DNA from: Corynebacterium tuberculostearicum SK141
GTDB lineage: Bacteria; Actinomycetota; Actinomycetes; Mycobacteriales; Mycobacteriaceae
Direction of reading: 5' to 3'
Assembly (NCBI RefSeq): GCF_000175635.1
Contig: NZ_ACVP01000032.1
Coordinates: forward strand, 1-64,000
DNA length: 64,000 nucleotides
Below are positions 33,345-41,787 of the stretch, piece by piece (within the stretch, counting starts at the first letter, position 1; every line of letters starts with the position of its first letter). The notes under the pieces are model-generated. The model was not told the DNA's origin, ran no database searches, and saw nothing but the letters and a program-made list of their open reading frames with translations. Position numbers and translations under genes: made by a program.

Positions 33345-35636
33345 ATGGGCGCGTTTGATTGGTTCTGGAAGGCAATGGGCTCGCAAAGCGAGCGTAATGA
33401 TAAGAAATCCAAGGCCATCGTGGGTTCAGCAGACGAAGCTGCCCGGACATTGAGCCAGCACGATGACGCAGCTGTGGCCCAGGCCGCGCGCGATGCCGTT
33501 CAGTCCGGTGAGATAGTGGACAAGGCGCAGTTCCTCGCGGCCCTGGCAGTGGCCTGCGAACGCACCCTGGGTATGAACCCCTTTAACGTGCAATCACAAG
33601 CGGTGCTGCGCCTACTCACCGGAGACGTCATCCAGATGGCCACCGGTGAAGGCAAGACCCTGGTGGGTGCCATGGCTGCCACCGGCTTTGCGCTGACCGG
33701 AAAGCGCGTCCATGTAGTTACCGTCAATAACTATCTTGCCGCCCGAGACGCCGAATGGATGCGGCCTGTCGTGGAGTTCTTTGGCTTAAGCGTCGCCTCG
33801 GTGACGGAGGGCATGTCACCGAACGAGCGCCGCGTTGCCTACGCGCAGGATATTATCTACGCACCGGTCAACGAGCTGGGCTTTGATTTGTTGCGCGATA
33901 ATCAAATTACCGACCGCTCCCACACGGTGCAGGCTGCCGGCGACGTTGCCCTCGTGGATGAAGCCGATTCCGTCTTGGTGGATGAGGCGCTTGTGCCCCT
34001 AGTGCTGGCCGGTAATCGGCCGGGTGAGGCCCCCACCGGGCACATCACCAATGTGGTTTCCCGCCTGCGCGAGAAGCTGGACTACTCCATCTCTGAGGAC
34101 GGCCGCACCGTTCAGCTGACCGAGACTGGTGCACGCCGCGTGGAGCAGGAATTGGGCATTGATTCGCTCTATTCGGAGGAGAATATCGGCACCATCTTGG
34201 TGAAGGTCAACCTCGCCCTGCATGCCAAGGCCCTGCTTATCCGGGACATCCACTACATCGTGGTCGATGGCAAGCTGCAGCTTATCGACGCCTCCCGGGG
34301 CCGCGTTGCCGACCTCCAACGCTGGCCCGACGGACTCCAAGCTGCAGTAGAAGCCAAGGAAGGCCTAGAAGTTTCCGAAGGCGGGCGTATCCTCGACACC
34401 ATCACGCTACAAGAACTAATGCGGCGTTACCCACTTGTGTGCGGCATGACTGGTACCGCGGTGGAGGCGACCGATCAGCTGCGGCAGTTCTATGATCTTC
34501 ATGTATCCGTGATCGACCGCAATAAGCCGCTGCAGCGCTTTGACGAGCAAGACCGCATTTTCGCGACAGTCGATGATAAATCCGCCGCCATCGTGGAGGA
34601 AATAGCCACCATTCACGCTACGGGTCAGCCCATCCTGGTGGGCACGCAGGATGTAGCCGAGTCGGAAGATCTGGCGGATGCGTTGCGCGAGCGCGGCATC
34701 GACGTCAATGTGCTCAACGCTAAAAACGATGAGCAGGAGGCAGAGATCGTGGCCGAGGCCGGCGATATTGGACGCGTTACCGTCTCTACCCAGATGGCCG
34801 GACGCGGCACCGATATTAAGTTGGGCGGTGCTAACGAAGCTGACCACGATGACGTAGCGGAGCTGGGAGGCTTGGCGGTTATCGGTACCTCCCGCCACCG
34901 CACCGCCCGCTTGGATAACCAATTGCGCGGCCGTGCAGGCCGGCAGGGCGATCCGGGCCTGTCTCTATTCTTCGTCTCCCTTGAAGACGATGTGGTCCAG
35001 CAAGGCGGCGACGGCGAGACTGTGCGTGCCCAACCAGCAGAAGACGGGCGCATTGAATCCAAGCGAGTGAGCGATTTCGTGGCCCACTGCCAGCGCGTGA
35101 CCGAGGGCCAACTACTCGAAATTCATGCCCAGACCTGGAAGTATAACCAGCTCCTGGCGGATCAGCGCATTATTATTGATGAGCGCCGAGCCAAACTACT
35201 GGATACTGATCAAGCCTGGCAGGAACTATCCCAGCGCGCCGCAGAGCGCGCAGCAGAGCTCACGGAGGTTCCTGAGGAAGCCCGCATCAAGGCCGCGCGC
35301 GAAATCATGCTCTATCACTTGGACTTGGCCTGGGCCGACCACCTGGAGCTTATGGACGATGTGCGCGAGTCCATCCACCTGCGCGCCATCGCACGTGAGA
35401 CGCCCATCGATGAGTACCACCGCATTGCGGTGAGGGAGTTTAAGGACTTGGCCCAGCGGGCCGTCGACAAGTCTGTGGAGACTTTCCGCACAGTGCTTAT
35501 CGACGCCGCCGGGGCACACCTCGATGACGCCGGCCTCGCTCGTCCGAGTGCTACATGGACCTACATGGTCTCCGATAACCCCCTTGCCGGCAAGGGAAAT
35601 TCCGTGCTGAGCGGCATCGGAAACATTTTCCGGTGA
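33345..35636 (+). CDS. secA2: Accessory Sec translocase ATPase SecA2 (763 aa)
   Basis: The DEAD motor is visible with Walker A MATGEGKTLVGA (about 98-109), ALVDEADSVLVDEAL and VSTQMAGRGTDIKLGG, and the scaffold and wing domains follow. The protein is shorter than housekeeping SecA and lacks the C-terminal zinc-finger tail, which identifies SecA2. Actinobacterial SecA2 exports a small protein subset through SecYEG and is essential in C. glutamicum. AAGGAGG lies 9-10 bp before the ATG and a TTGACT -35 box at 33301-33306. It is followed by odhI as in C. glutamicum. Confidence 0.93.
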   Translation: MGAFDWFWKAMGSQSERNDKKSKAIVGSADEAARTLSQHDDAAVAQAARDAVQSGEIVDKAQFLAALAVACERTLGMNPFNVQSQAVLRLLTGDVIQMATGEGKTLVGAMAATGFALTGKRVHVVTVNNYLAARDAEWMRPVVEFFGLSVASVTEGMSPNERRVAYAQDIIYAPVNELGFDLLRDNQITDRSHTVQAAGDVALVDEADSVLVDEALVPLVLAGNRPGEAPTGHITNVVSRLREKLDYSISEDGRTVQLTETGARRVEQELGIDSLYSEENIGTILVKVNLALHAKALLIRDIHYIVVDGKLQLIDASRGRVADLQRWPDGLQAAVEAKEGLEVSEGGRILDTITLQELMRRYPLVCGMTGTAVEATDQLRQFYDLHVSVIDRNKPLQRFDEQDRIFATVDDKSAAIVEEIATIHATGQPILVGTQDVAESEDLADALRERGIDVNVLNAKNDEQEAEIVAEAGDIGRVTVSTQMAGRGTDIKLGGANEADHDDVAELGGLAVIGTSRHRTARLDNQLRGRAGRQGDPGLSLFFVSLEDDVVQQGGDGETVRAQPAEDGRIESKRVSDFVAHCQRVTEGQLLEIHAQTWKYNQLLADQRIIIDERRAKLLDTDQAWQELSQRAAERAAELTEVPEEARIKAAREIMLYHLDLAWADHLELMDDVRESIHLRAIARETPIDEYHRIAVREFKDLAQRAVDKSVETFRTVLIDAAGAHLDDAGLARPSATWTYMVSDNPLAGKGNSVLSGIGNIFR

Positions 35637-35661
35637 AATTATTCCCCGCGAAGGGGTCATG

Positions 35662-35695
35662 GACTCACATGAGTCGCTAGTATTGTTATAAGTAA
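35662..35695 (+). promoter_or_regulatory. Promoter region of odhI with a palindrome
   Basis: GACTC-ACAT-GAGTC (35662-35675) is a 5-bp inverted repeat, followed by a TATAAG -10-like box near 35687-35692, and the ribosome binding site GGAGG lies close to the ATG. The odhI gene therefore probably has its own promoter downstream of secA2. Confidence 0.4.
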
Positions 35696-35721
35696 CTCGT
35701 AACTAATCCCCGGAGGTAACA

Positions 35722-36156
35722 ATGAGCGAGAACACCGGAACCCCGGAACCACAGGTAGAGACCACATCTGTATTCCGCGCAGACCTGCTCAAGGAGATGG
35801 AAAACGGCGCGAATGGCAATGATGCTACCGCTGCCGGCACCGACAACCTGGCGGAAGGTCAGGCCCTCCTCGTGGTAAAGCGTGGCCCGAATGCGGGTGC
35901 CCGCTTCTTGCTGGATCAGGCGACTACTACCGCCGGCCGCCACCCCGAGGCAGACATCTTCCTCGATGACGTTACGGTGTCCCGCCGCCACGCGGAGTTT
36001 CGCAAGAATGATGACGGCAAGTTCGAGGTAGTTGATGTGGGATCCCTCAACGGAACCTACGTGAACCGCGAACCCCGCAACTCCCAGGTGCTCGAGGTAG
36101 GAGACGAAATCCAGATTGGCAAGTTCCGCCTGGTTTTCATCGCTAACCAGAGCTAA
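35722..36156 (+). CDS. odhI: OdhI/GarA, FHA-domain inhibitor of 2-oxoglutarate dehydrogenase (144 aa)
   Basis: The N-terminal phosphorylation loop VETTSVFRADLLKEME is diagnostic. Thr14 and Thr15 are the residues targeted by PknG and related kinases in C. glutamicum OdhI. The FHA domain (about 48-135) has AGRHPEADIFLDD with Arg73, the SRRHAEF segment (Ser87-Phe93) and SLNGTYVN. Unphosphorylated OdhI binds the E1 subunit OdhA and blocks 2-oxoglutarate oxidation, diverting flux to glutamate; phosphorylation relieves this. Gene order secA2-odhI-ftsR is conserved. Confidence 0.96.
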   Translation: MSENTGTPEPQVETTSVFRADLLKEMENGANGNDATAAGTDNLAEGQALLVVKRGPNAGARFLLDQATTTAGRHPEADIFLDDVTVSRRHAEFRKNDDGKFEVVDVGSLNGTYVNREPRNSQVLEVGDEIQIGKFRLVFIANQS

Positions 36157-36254
36157 TTATTTTCGTAGACTAGCCGCACTTCCTTACAAGGAGGGGCGGT
36201 GTCGTCTACTTATGTCACGATAAGAACTTTCAGTACCCCTAAGAGATAGACACA

Positions 36255-37001
36255 GTGAGCGCAGCAGATTCCTCGGCCGCAGCAGTACGCCGCACCAGCC
36301 CTAAAGCTAAGAAGCCAAAGACCATGTCCATTGGCGTGGTTTTGGAGACGCTGAATCAGCAATTCCCTGACGTCACGGTGTCCAAGATTCGCTTCCTCGA
36401 ATCTGAGGGGCTCATCAGTCCACAGCGCACGGCCTCGGGCTACCGCCGCTTCACCCAGGAGGACGTGGACCGACTGCGGTATATTCTCACCACTCAGCGC
36501 GATAACTATACGCCGCTGAAGGTTATCCGCGAGCAGCTAGAAGCCATGGATTCCGGCCAGGTGACCGCCATCGTTTCCGCAGGAAATGCGGAAACCCTGC
36601 TCTCGCCGCAGCAGTTTAAGGCCCCTGTGGTCACCCGCCTGACCGATGTAGAGGTGGCTACCCAAGCTAGTGCCAGCGAAGATGATGTAGCCTCCTTGGT
36701 TAAATATGGCCTCATCCGCCCGGATGTCGCAGGCTTTTTCAATACCGACGACGTAGCCATTGTCTCGGCCGCGGTGGCGCTTAAGGCATTTGGTTTCGGC
36801 TCCCGTGAACTCAAGTCCCTGCGCAATAACGCCCGCCGACAGGCAGACCTGATCTCCCAGGCAGCGGCTCCAGTGGCGCACTCCAACTCCGATACCGCGC
36901 ATCAGAAGGCGGAGGAAATCTCCCAGCAAATGACCGCGCTCGTGGTGTCCTTGCACGCAACGCTAGTGAAGTCGGATCTGCGCGACGAATACCACTCCTA
37001 A
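36255..37001 (+). CDS. ftsR: MerR-type regulator FtsR (248 aa)
   Basis: An N-terminal MerR helix-turn-helix (residues 25-95) contains SIGVVLETLNQQFPDVTVSK, then IRFLESEGLISPQRTASGYR. A long effector and dimerisation region without cysteines follows, so it is not a metal sensor of the classical type. By order (odhI-ftsR) and sequence it is the orthologue of Cg1631, which activates ftsZ transcription in C. glutamicum. The start is GTG in CACAGTGAGC. Confidence 0.9.
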   Translation: MSAADSSAAAVRRTSPKAKKPKTMSIGVVLETLNQQFPDVTVSKIRFLESEGLISPQRTASGYRRFTQEDVDRLRYILTTQRDNYTPLKVIREQLEAMDSGQVTAIVSAGNAETLLSPQQFKAPVVTRLTDVEVATQASASEDDVASLVKYGLIRPDVAGFFNTDDVAIVSAAVALKAFGFGSRELKSLRNNARRQADLISQAAAPVAHSNSDTAHQKAEEISQQMTALVVSLHATLVKSDLRDEYHS

Positions 37002-37039
37002 TACACACGCGCTCCCGTCTTTGTGGGAGAGTGGTAGTT

Positions 37040-37633
37040 ATGAGTGATGTATCCCTAGAGTTCCACGGTATTCACCAGGTCGGCCCCGAAGACGATGTGT
37101 GCGCTGTGCTGCGTTGGCCGGAAGAGAACCGGTTGATCCCCGTGTGGATCTCCCCGATTGAAGGCATGCAACTAGCTGCCGCTTTAGACGGACACCAGCC
37201 AAACCGTCCCACCTCACACGATCTGATCAGCGAGGTGTTGGAAGGAACCGGCGGGGTAGAGGCGATTGAAATTGCCAATTACCACCAGGGAACCTTCATG
37301 GTAGATATCAAGGCCCCGAATGGAGAGGTTTATGATTCTCGGTTAAGCGACGCACTTGCAGTGTCCGAATATTTCAACGTTCCGATTTCAGCCGAAGCAG
37401 ATCTACTTGCCCAGGTGTCCGTTTATGCCAGCGATTCGGATGTGAAAGAGTACTTCGACCTGGAAATTTCCACCCCCGGCGCCGGCGATGATGTGCAGAC
37501 CAGCGAAAACAGCGAATCCTCGACCTCGGCATCGGGAAATGCGCAGGCAGATGCAGATTTTGAAGCCATGATGAGGTCTTTGGGTATGGACGAAAAGGAT
37601 TTCCTTTCGGGGGATGACGACGAAAAAAGTTAA
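37040..37633 (+). CDS. Bifunctional nuclease family protein (DUF151), Cg1632-like (197 aa)
   Basis: The conserved core is WISPIEGMQLAAALDGHQPN followed by RPTSHDLISEVLEG (residues about 36-70) and DSRLSDALAVSEYFNVPI (about 100-117), as in the PF02577 family. An acidic, Ser-rich C-terminal tail ends DEKDFLSGDDDEKS. Some plant and bacterial members have nuclease activity, but the cellular role is unclear. ATG 37040 is chosen over a GTG three codons upstream. It lies between two MerR-type regulators as in C. glutamicum. Confidence 0.88.
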   Translation: MSDVSLEFHGIHQVGPEDDVCAVLRWPEENRLIPVWISPIEGMQLAAALDGHQPNRPTSHDLISEVLEGTGGVEAIEIANYHQGTFMVDIKAPNGEVYDSRLSDALAVSEYFNVPISAEADLLAQVSVYASDSDVKEYFDLEISTPGAGDDVQTSENSESSTSASGNAQADADFEAMMRSLGMDEKDFLSGDDDEKS

Positions 37634-37657
37634 TGACACGCGTGTGACTAATGGTGA

Positions 37658-37769
37658 CAATGGGGTTTGAGAAGTCTAAAGTTGTACTTGACAGTTGAGC
37701 AAGCAGCGCTTGACGGGCGTATTCGCTTGGCTTTTAATTGATCTTTAGAACTTCCAACAAACCCCATTG
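37658..37769 (+). promoter_or_regulatory. Promoter flanked by a perfect 12-bp inverted repeat
   Basis: CAATGGGGTTTG (37658-37669) and CAAACCCCATTG (37758-37769) are perfect inverted copies 88 bp apart; GAAG/CTTC extend the pairing inward. Between them lies a good promoter, TTGACG (37710-37715)-N17-TTTAAT (37733-37738), plus a TTGACA at 37688-37693. The right arm abuts the GGAG ribosome binding site of the next gene. The arms may be regulator half-sites for looping, or an mRNA stem that hides the binding site in read-through transcripts. Confidence 0.6.
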
Positions 37770-37779
37770 GAGTAATTAC

Positions 37780-38343
37780 GTGAGCAATAACGAGGACTCC
37801 CAGTCCGAAACCACCTACGTGCAGGAATCGCTTTTCGACGTCGGACCCGACGAAGAGGTGGGCTACCGCGTTCCCATCGCTTGCCAGGTAGCCGGCATCA
37901 CCTACCGCCAGCTGGACTATTGGGCTCGCACCAACCTGGTCAACCCTTCCATCCGCACGGCGCGCGGCTCCGGCTCCCAGCGCCTGTACTCCTTCAAGGA
38001 TGTGCTGGTACTCAAGATCGTGAAGCGCCTGCTGGATACCGGCATCTCCCTGCAGAATATCCGTTTGGCAGTTGAATCCCTGCGCGATCGTGGCGTAAAT
38101 GACCTGGCAAAGCTGACCCTTGTCTCCGATGGCACCACCGTGTACGAGTGCCGTTCCAACGATGAGGTCATTGACTTGCTCGCTGGCGGCCAGGGCGTCT
38201 TTGGCATTGCGGTTCCGGGCATCTTGAAGGAGCTGTCCGGCACCATTTCTTCCTTCCCTTCGGAGCGCATCGATGACTTCGCCGAGGACAACGTGGTCGG
38301 CCTCGACGAGTTGGCTGCTCGTCGCAAGCGCAAGAGCTCCTAA
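37780..38343 (+). CDS. MerR-family regulator, Cg1633-like (187 aa)
   Basis: The helix-turn-helix region is at about residues 30-100: VPIACQVAGITYRQLDYWAR, then TNLVNPSIRTARGSGSQRLY with the typical GSQRLYSFKDVLVLKIVKRL helix. The C-terminal half is short and ends RRKRKSS. There is no metal-binding Cys cluster. The start is GTG 37780, preceded by GGAG at 37769-37772. It is separated from the DUF151 gene by a promoter region flanked by an inverted repeat and followed by a strong terminator. Confidence 0.88.
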   Translation: MSNNEDSQSETTYVQESLFDVGPDEEVGYRVPIACQVAGITYRQLDYWARTNLVNPSIRTARGSGSQRLYSFKDVLVLKIVKRLLDTGISLQNIRLAVESLRDRGVNDLAKLTLVSDGTTVYECRSNDEVIDLLAGGQGVFGIAVPGILKELSGTISSFPSERIDDFAEDNVVGLDELAARRKRKSS

Positions 38344-38357
38344 GCTCGACCACATAG

Positions 38358-38402
38358 AATCCACCCTCCTTCCCAGCTCACGGGGAAGAAGGGTGGATTT
38401 TT
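38358..38402 (+). terminator. Terminator after the second MerR gene
   Basis: AATCCACCCT (38358-38367) pairs with AGGGTGGATT (38390-38399), with an inner CTTCCC/GGGAAG extension, and TTTTT follows. Confidence 0.88.
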
Positions 38403-38564
38403 GATCTCTATCGTCTTGAGACAACAATGCAAGACAGTCCTTTTCCGCGCTGTGTGGCTCGCGGGATCGAGGTCGAGCTCTGCCTTAGAACCCGTGCCGG
38501 CCTTGAGCTTAAATTGGGTGGAGTGCCCGTGGGTGGGCTGTGTATGAGAGCTCTAGTCTTTTTA

Positions 38565-38607
38565 AGGGCAAAAAATTAAAGCACCGCACGAGACTTCGTA
38601 CGGTGCT
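38565..38607 (-). terminator. Terminator of the VWA-like gene
   Basis: On the minus strand a long stem AGCACCG...CGGTGCT with inner ACGA/TCGT pairing is followed by TTTAATTTTTTGCC. The stem is at 38580-38607 and the T-rich tract below it. Confidence 0.8.
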
Positions 38608-38626
38608 GGGAAAAATCGGTTCCTCG

Positions 38627-39472
38627 TTAAATGCCGACGGCCTTGTTGATTGCTCCCGAAAGCTGGGTCTCATCGGTGGAATCAACGGAAGTGAAGCTAT
38701 CAGCCGCGGACTTCAGTGCGGCATCGACATTGCCTTCACCGACATGAACGACGCTGAGAGAAACGTCCTTGGAGGCGGCGTCGTCAAGAGCGGACGTGAA
38801 TTGAGCATCATCCATGTCTTGCTCGGTGCCAGTAGTTACGACGAGCACGCGTGCCTTATCGCCGCTGCCTGCAGCTTGGTCGGCGGCATTGGCTACTGCC
38901 GCTACCACTGCGCTGCGCGTTTGCGGAACACCGCCAGTTCCAAAGCCACTGAGCGTGCCGGATACAGCGTTGCCATCGCCAAAGCCCAGGTTTTGTCGGA
39001 ACCCAACCGTGGCGGTTTCAGAGATAGGAGAGGAGTAGTTCCACAAAGAAACTGCTCCGCCGTCAGCGGCTAGGTCAGAAGCAGTGGTGCCCAAGGCTTT
39101 GGATACAGGGCCGTACATCGGCGCCATGGCCGTAGAGGTATCCAAGAGCAGGAGCGTATTTGCCGCCATCGTCACATCGGGCTTGGGAGCTGCTGCGGAA
39201 CTCGTCGCTGGAGCGGAGCTCTTCGAGGAAGAAGAGCTCGTGGGCGCATCGGACGTGGAAGCACTGGAAGCAGCTGCCGTGCTGGTTTCCGGTGCAGCCT
39301 CGGTGCTGGTTTCCACTGCGGCGGGTGCGGCGGAGTCTTCGCCGTCGTCGTTGCCCGCGCCGCGTAAAAGGAAGGTAACCAGGGCGATTATGGCCAGCAG
39401 CGCGATAATAGCCACCGCAATAACCCATCCCGCTACTGCGAAGCTATTTTTCCCGTTTGAATGCCGTGCCAT
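38627..39472 (-). CDS. Membrane-anchored VWA-like surface protein (281 aa)
   Basis: An N-terminal transmembrane helix (residues 12-37) is followed by a Ser/Thr/Ala/Pro-rich linker (45-98), probably exposed in the cell wall, and a von Willebrand A-like domain (about 100-281). The metal site motif is degenerate: DTSTA (111-115) replaces DxSxS, although VVTTGTEQDMDD lies where a second acidic element is expected. GGGAGG lies 10 bp before ATG 39472. It may be a wall-associated binding protein; no partner is encoded nearby. Confidence 0.78.
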   Translation of the reverse strand: MARHSNGKNSFAVAGWVIAVAIIALLAIIALVTFLLRGAGNDDGEDSAAPAAVETSTEAAPETSTAAASSASTSDAPTSSSSSKSSAPATSSAAAPKPDVTMAANTLLLLDTSTAMAPMYGPVSKALGTTASDLAADGGAVSLWNYSSPISETATVGFRQNLGFGDGNAVSGTLSGFGTGGVPQTRSAVVAAVANAADQAAGSGDKARVLVVTTGTEQDMDDAQFTSALDDAASKDVSLSVVHVGEGNVDAALKSAADSFTSVDSTDETQLSGAINKAVGI

Positions 39473-39512
39473 GTGGTGTTTTCCTCCCAAGCAAACTGCC
39501 GTTGTTAGTGGC

Positions 39513-40361
39513 TCATTCTAGCGGGGCAAGTGCCTGATCTATCACAGCGACAAGCCGTTCTCGCAGTGGTTCAGCTTTGTGCGCCAGCGTTCTTTGCCTC
39601 GAGACGTATTCGGCCTTGCCCTCAGGTGTTTCGATGGGCACGACGCCAAGTCCCCAATCACGGCAGTCATAAGGGGACGCCTCCATGTCAAGGATGCGCG
39701 CTTCAATCGCCAGATCCAGGCACTCAAGGAAAAGTTCGCCTGGAACCAGTGGTCCCAGCTTCCAGGCCCACTTATATAAATCCATTGTGACGTGTACGCA
39801 GCCTGCCTGGTCATTGTCGGGCTGATCCTCACGATGCAGGACAGTGAGGTTAAGAGGGCGAGCGGGAGGAGTAAAGAACCGGAAGGCATCATAATGAGAA
39901 CACTTAATTGAGTGCTCATCGACAACCCGATTGGTCCCGTCCGCACCAAGCCGCAAGGGCAGCGAATGTCGCGGGGAATCCGTGTGGTAGACCATTGCCC
40001 ATTCATGCAGACCGAAGCAGTCAAAGTGGGCCGGATTGGTAGCGGAACGCCGAAGCAGATTAGAAATATACCGAACCGAGTCACCACGACGCTCTAGAAA
40101 GCTGCCGATGTCGACGGTGATGCCGTCTGAGGTGGCGTGGTAATCCCGCCATTCGGCATGCGGAGGAGTGCCCGTTAGCGCAGTTCCTACACCTGGGTGC
40201 CAGCGCTTTAGGTGAGAAGGGCGTACGGGGTAGTACTCAAAGAGAAAATCGAAAACAGGGTGGTAGCTGCCAGGATGTCGGAAGCGCTCCAAGCGGTCGG
40301 TGGCTTGCTTTTCGTGTTCATGCTGTTGAGCACTCCATTCCTCAGGGCTCAAGATACGCAT
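39513..40361 (-). CDS. Conserved corynebacterial protein, often annotated 3-methyladenine DNA glycosylase (282 aa)
   Basis: AAGGAGG lies about 9 bp before ATG 40361, which decides the start. The sequence (MRILSPEEWSAQQHEHEKQA, later RFRHPGSYHPVFDFLFEYYP) is one I associate with conserved corynebacterial proteins labelled 3-methyladenine DNA glycosylase, but I see no helix-hairpin-helix or recognisable glycosylase motif. Histidine- and tyrosine-rich patches (FDCFGLHEWAMVYH, SIKCSHYDAFRFF) could be a metal or substrate site. The catalytic label should be treated as unproven. Confidence 0.7.
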   Translation of the reverse strand: MRILSPEEWSAQQHEHEKQATDRLERFRHPGSYHPVFDFLFEYYPVRPSHLKRWHPGVGTALTGTPPHAEWRDYHATSDGITVDIGSFLERRGDSVRYISNLLRRSATNPAHFDCFGLHEWAMVYHTDSPRHSLPLRLGADGTNRVVDEHSIKCSHYDAFRFFTPPARPLNLTVLHREDQPDNDQAGCVHVTMDLYKWAWKLGPLVPGELFLECLDLAIEARILDMEASPYDCRDWGLGVVPIETPEGKAEYVSRQRTLAHKAEPLRERLVAVIDQALAPLE

Positions 40362-40380
40362 GAGAGTTAACCTCCTTGAC

Positions 40381-41679
40381 TTAGCGGCGTCGGCGGCGGG
40401 CGACTTTGCCGCCTGAGCGACGGCGTTGGAAATTGGATTTCTTGACAGATTTCGCTGGTTTCTGGGGTACGGCCTGCCCGGGCGGGGGAAGGGCAGGGCC
40501 ATTGGGCTTGCGAGCACCCGTAATCTCCTTAAGTACCGGCGCACCTGCAGGATTGTCACGGTGAGAAATATCGTGCTCCGTAGCTGTGACCCCGGCTTTC
40601 TTAATTAGAGCGTCTACTTCTTTGCGTTGTTCATCCATGACCAAAGTGATCACGGTACCCGCAGCACCGCCGCGTGCCGTGCGGCCGGCGCGATGGAGAT
40701 AGGCTTTGTGCTCCGCGGGCGGGTCGGCGTGAACAACGAGTGAAACGTCTGCAATATCGATACCGCGGGCGGCAATATCGGTGGCGACCAAGACTGGAAT
40801 GCTGCCATCGGCGAAGCCTTCGATTGCGCGGGTACGCGCGCCTTGGCCTTTATCGCCATGCAATGGATAAGCGTTGATGCCGGAGCGACGCAATTTCTTG
40901 ACCTGCCTGTCCACGCCGTGCTTCGTACGCATGAACATGATGGTTTTGCCTTGGCGGGCAGCAATGCGCAGCACCACCTCGTTGCGGGCGGTCCGCTCGC
41001 CGACGAAAAAGAGGTGATGGGACATGGAATCCACTGCAGCTTGCACCGGGGCAGTGGAGTGGACCACTGGGTCATGGAGGAACTGCTCCACCAGTTTGTT
41101 GACGTCGCCGTCAAGCGTCGCCGAAAACAGCAAGCGCTGGCCTTGAACCGGAGTTAGGCGCAGAAGCTTGCGTACTTGGGGCAAAAAGCCCATATCGGCC
41201 ATCTGGTCGGCTTCATCCAGCGCAGTGATCTGGACCGCATCCAAATGCAGCTTGCCCTGATCAATTAGATCCTGGGCACGGCCAGGGGTAGCGACAAGAA
41301 CATCAACGGGGCGGGCGAGGGAGCGGATATGGTGATTAATATTTACCCCACCCACGACGGCAAGCACTCTTAAGCCCAGCGTTGCCGCAGGTTCGTCAAG
41401 GCGCTGGTGAATCTGAGTAGCCAACTCGCGGGTCGGGGCGAGGATAAGCGCACGGGGATGAGCAGGCTTGGAAGCACCAGTTCCGGCAAGGCGGGCGAGC
41501 ATGGGCAAGCCAAAAGTATAGGTCTTACCCGACCCGGTAGGGCCGCGGCCGAGTACGTCTTTGCCTGCAAGGGCGTCGGGAATCGCGGCTTTTTGAATAG
41601 GAAACGGTTCCGTAATGCCTTCGTTGTGCAGAACGTGTACTAGGCGCTGGGGAAGGCCGAGATCGGCAAAGGTAGTCAT
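40381..41679 (-). CDS. DEAD-box RNA helicase (432 aa)
   Basis: All motifs are present in order: Q motif GITEPFPIQ (about 20-28), Walker A GPTGSGKT (46-53), PTRELATQ, DEAD in ITALDEADQMADMGF (about 150-164), SATL, RGIDIADV and HRAGRTAR. A basic C-terminal tail (KSVKKSNFQRRRSGGKVARR) probably binds RNA. It belongs to the RhlE-like group of short DEAD-box proteins, likely acting in ribosome assembly or cold adaptation. Confidence 0.93.
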   Translation of the reverse strand: MTTFADLGLPQRLVHVLHNEGITEPFPIQKAAIPDALAGKDVLGRGPTGSGKTYTFGLPMLARLAGTGASKPAHPRALILAPTRELATQIHQRLDEPAATLGLRVLAVVGGVNINHHIRSLARPVDVLVATPGRAQDLIDQGKLHLDAVQITALDEADQMADMGFLPQVRKLLRLTPVQGQRLLFSATLDGDVNKLVEQFLHDPVVHSTAPVQAAVDSMSHHLFFVGERTARNEVVLRIAARQGKTIMFMRTKHGVDRQVKKLRRSGINAYPLHGDKGQGARTRAIEGFADGSIPVLVATDIAARGIDIADVSLVVHADPPAEHKAYLHRAGRTARGGAAGTVITLVMDEQRKEVDALIKKAGVTATEHDISHRDNPAGAPVLKEITGARKPNGPALPPPGQAVPQKPAKSVKKSNFQRRRSGGKVARRRRR

Positions 41680-41752
41680 CGCTTTCCCATCCTATCGGCA
41701 GCGCGGCGGATCGCCGCATTCCATGAGAAAGACCTGCTTGGAAAAGGCGAAA

Positions 41753-41768
41753 GGGCCCCGAAGGGCCC
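41753..41768 (-). terminator. Terminator of gnd
   Basis: GGGCCC-CGAA-GGGCCC forms a compact hairpin 20 bp after the gnd stop, followed on the minus strand by TTTCGCCTTTTCC. Confidence 0.7.
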
Positions 41769-41787
41769 CAATCAAGTCAATGCGAAT

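Noticed and set aside
38427..38579. A possible 50-aa gene between the MerR terminator and the VWA terminator
   Set aside because: The ATG has no ribosome binding site, the frame ends inside a terminator, and the peptide resembles nothing I know.
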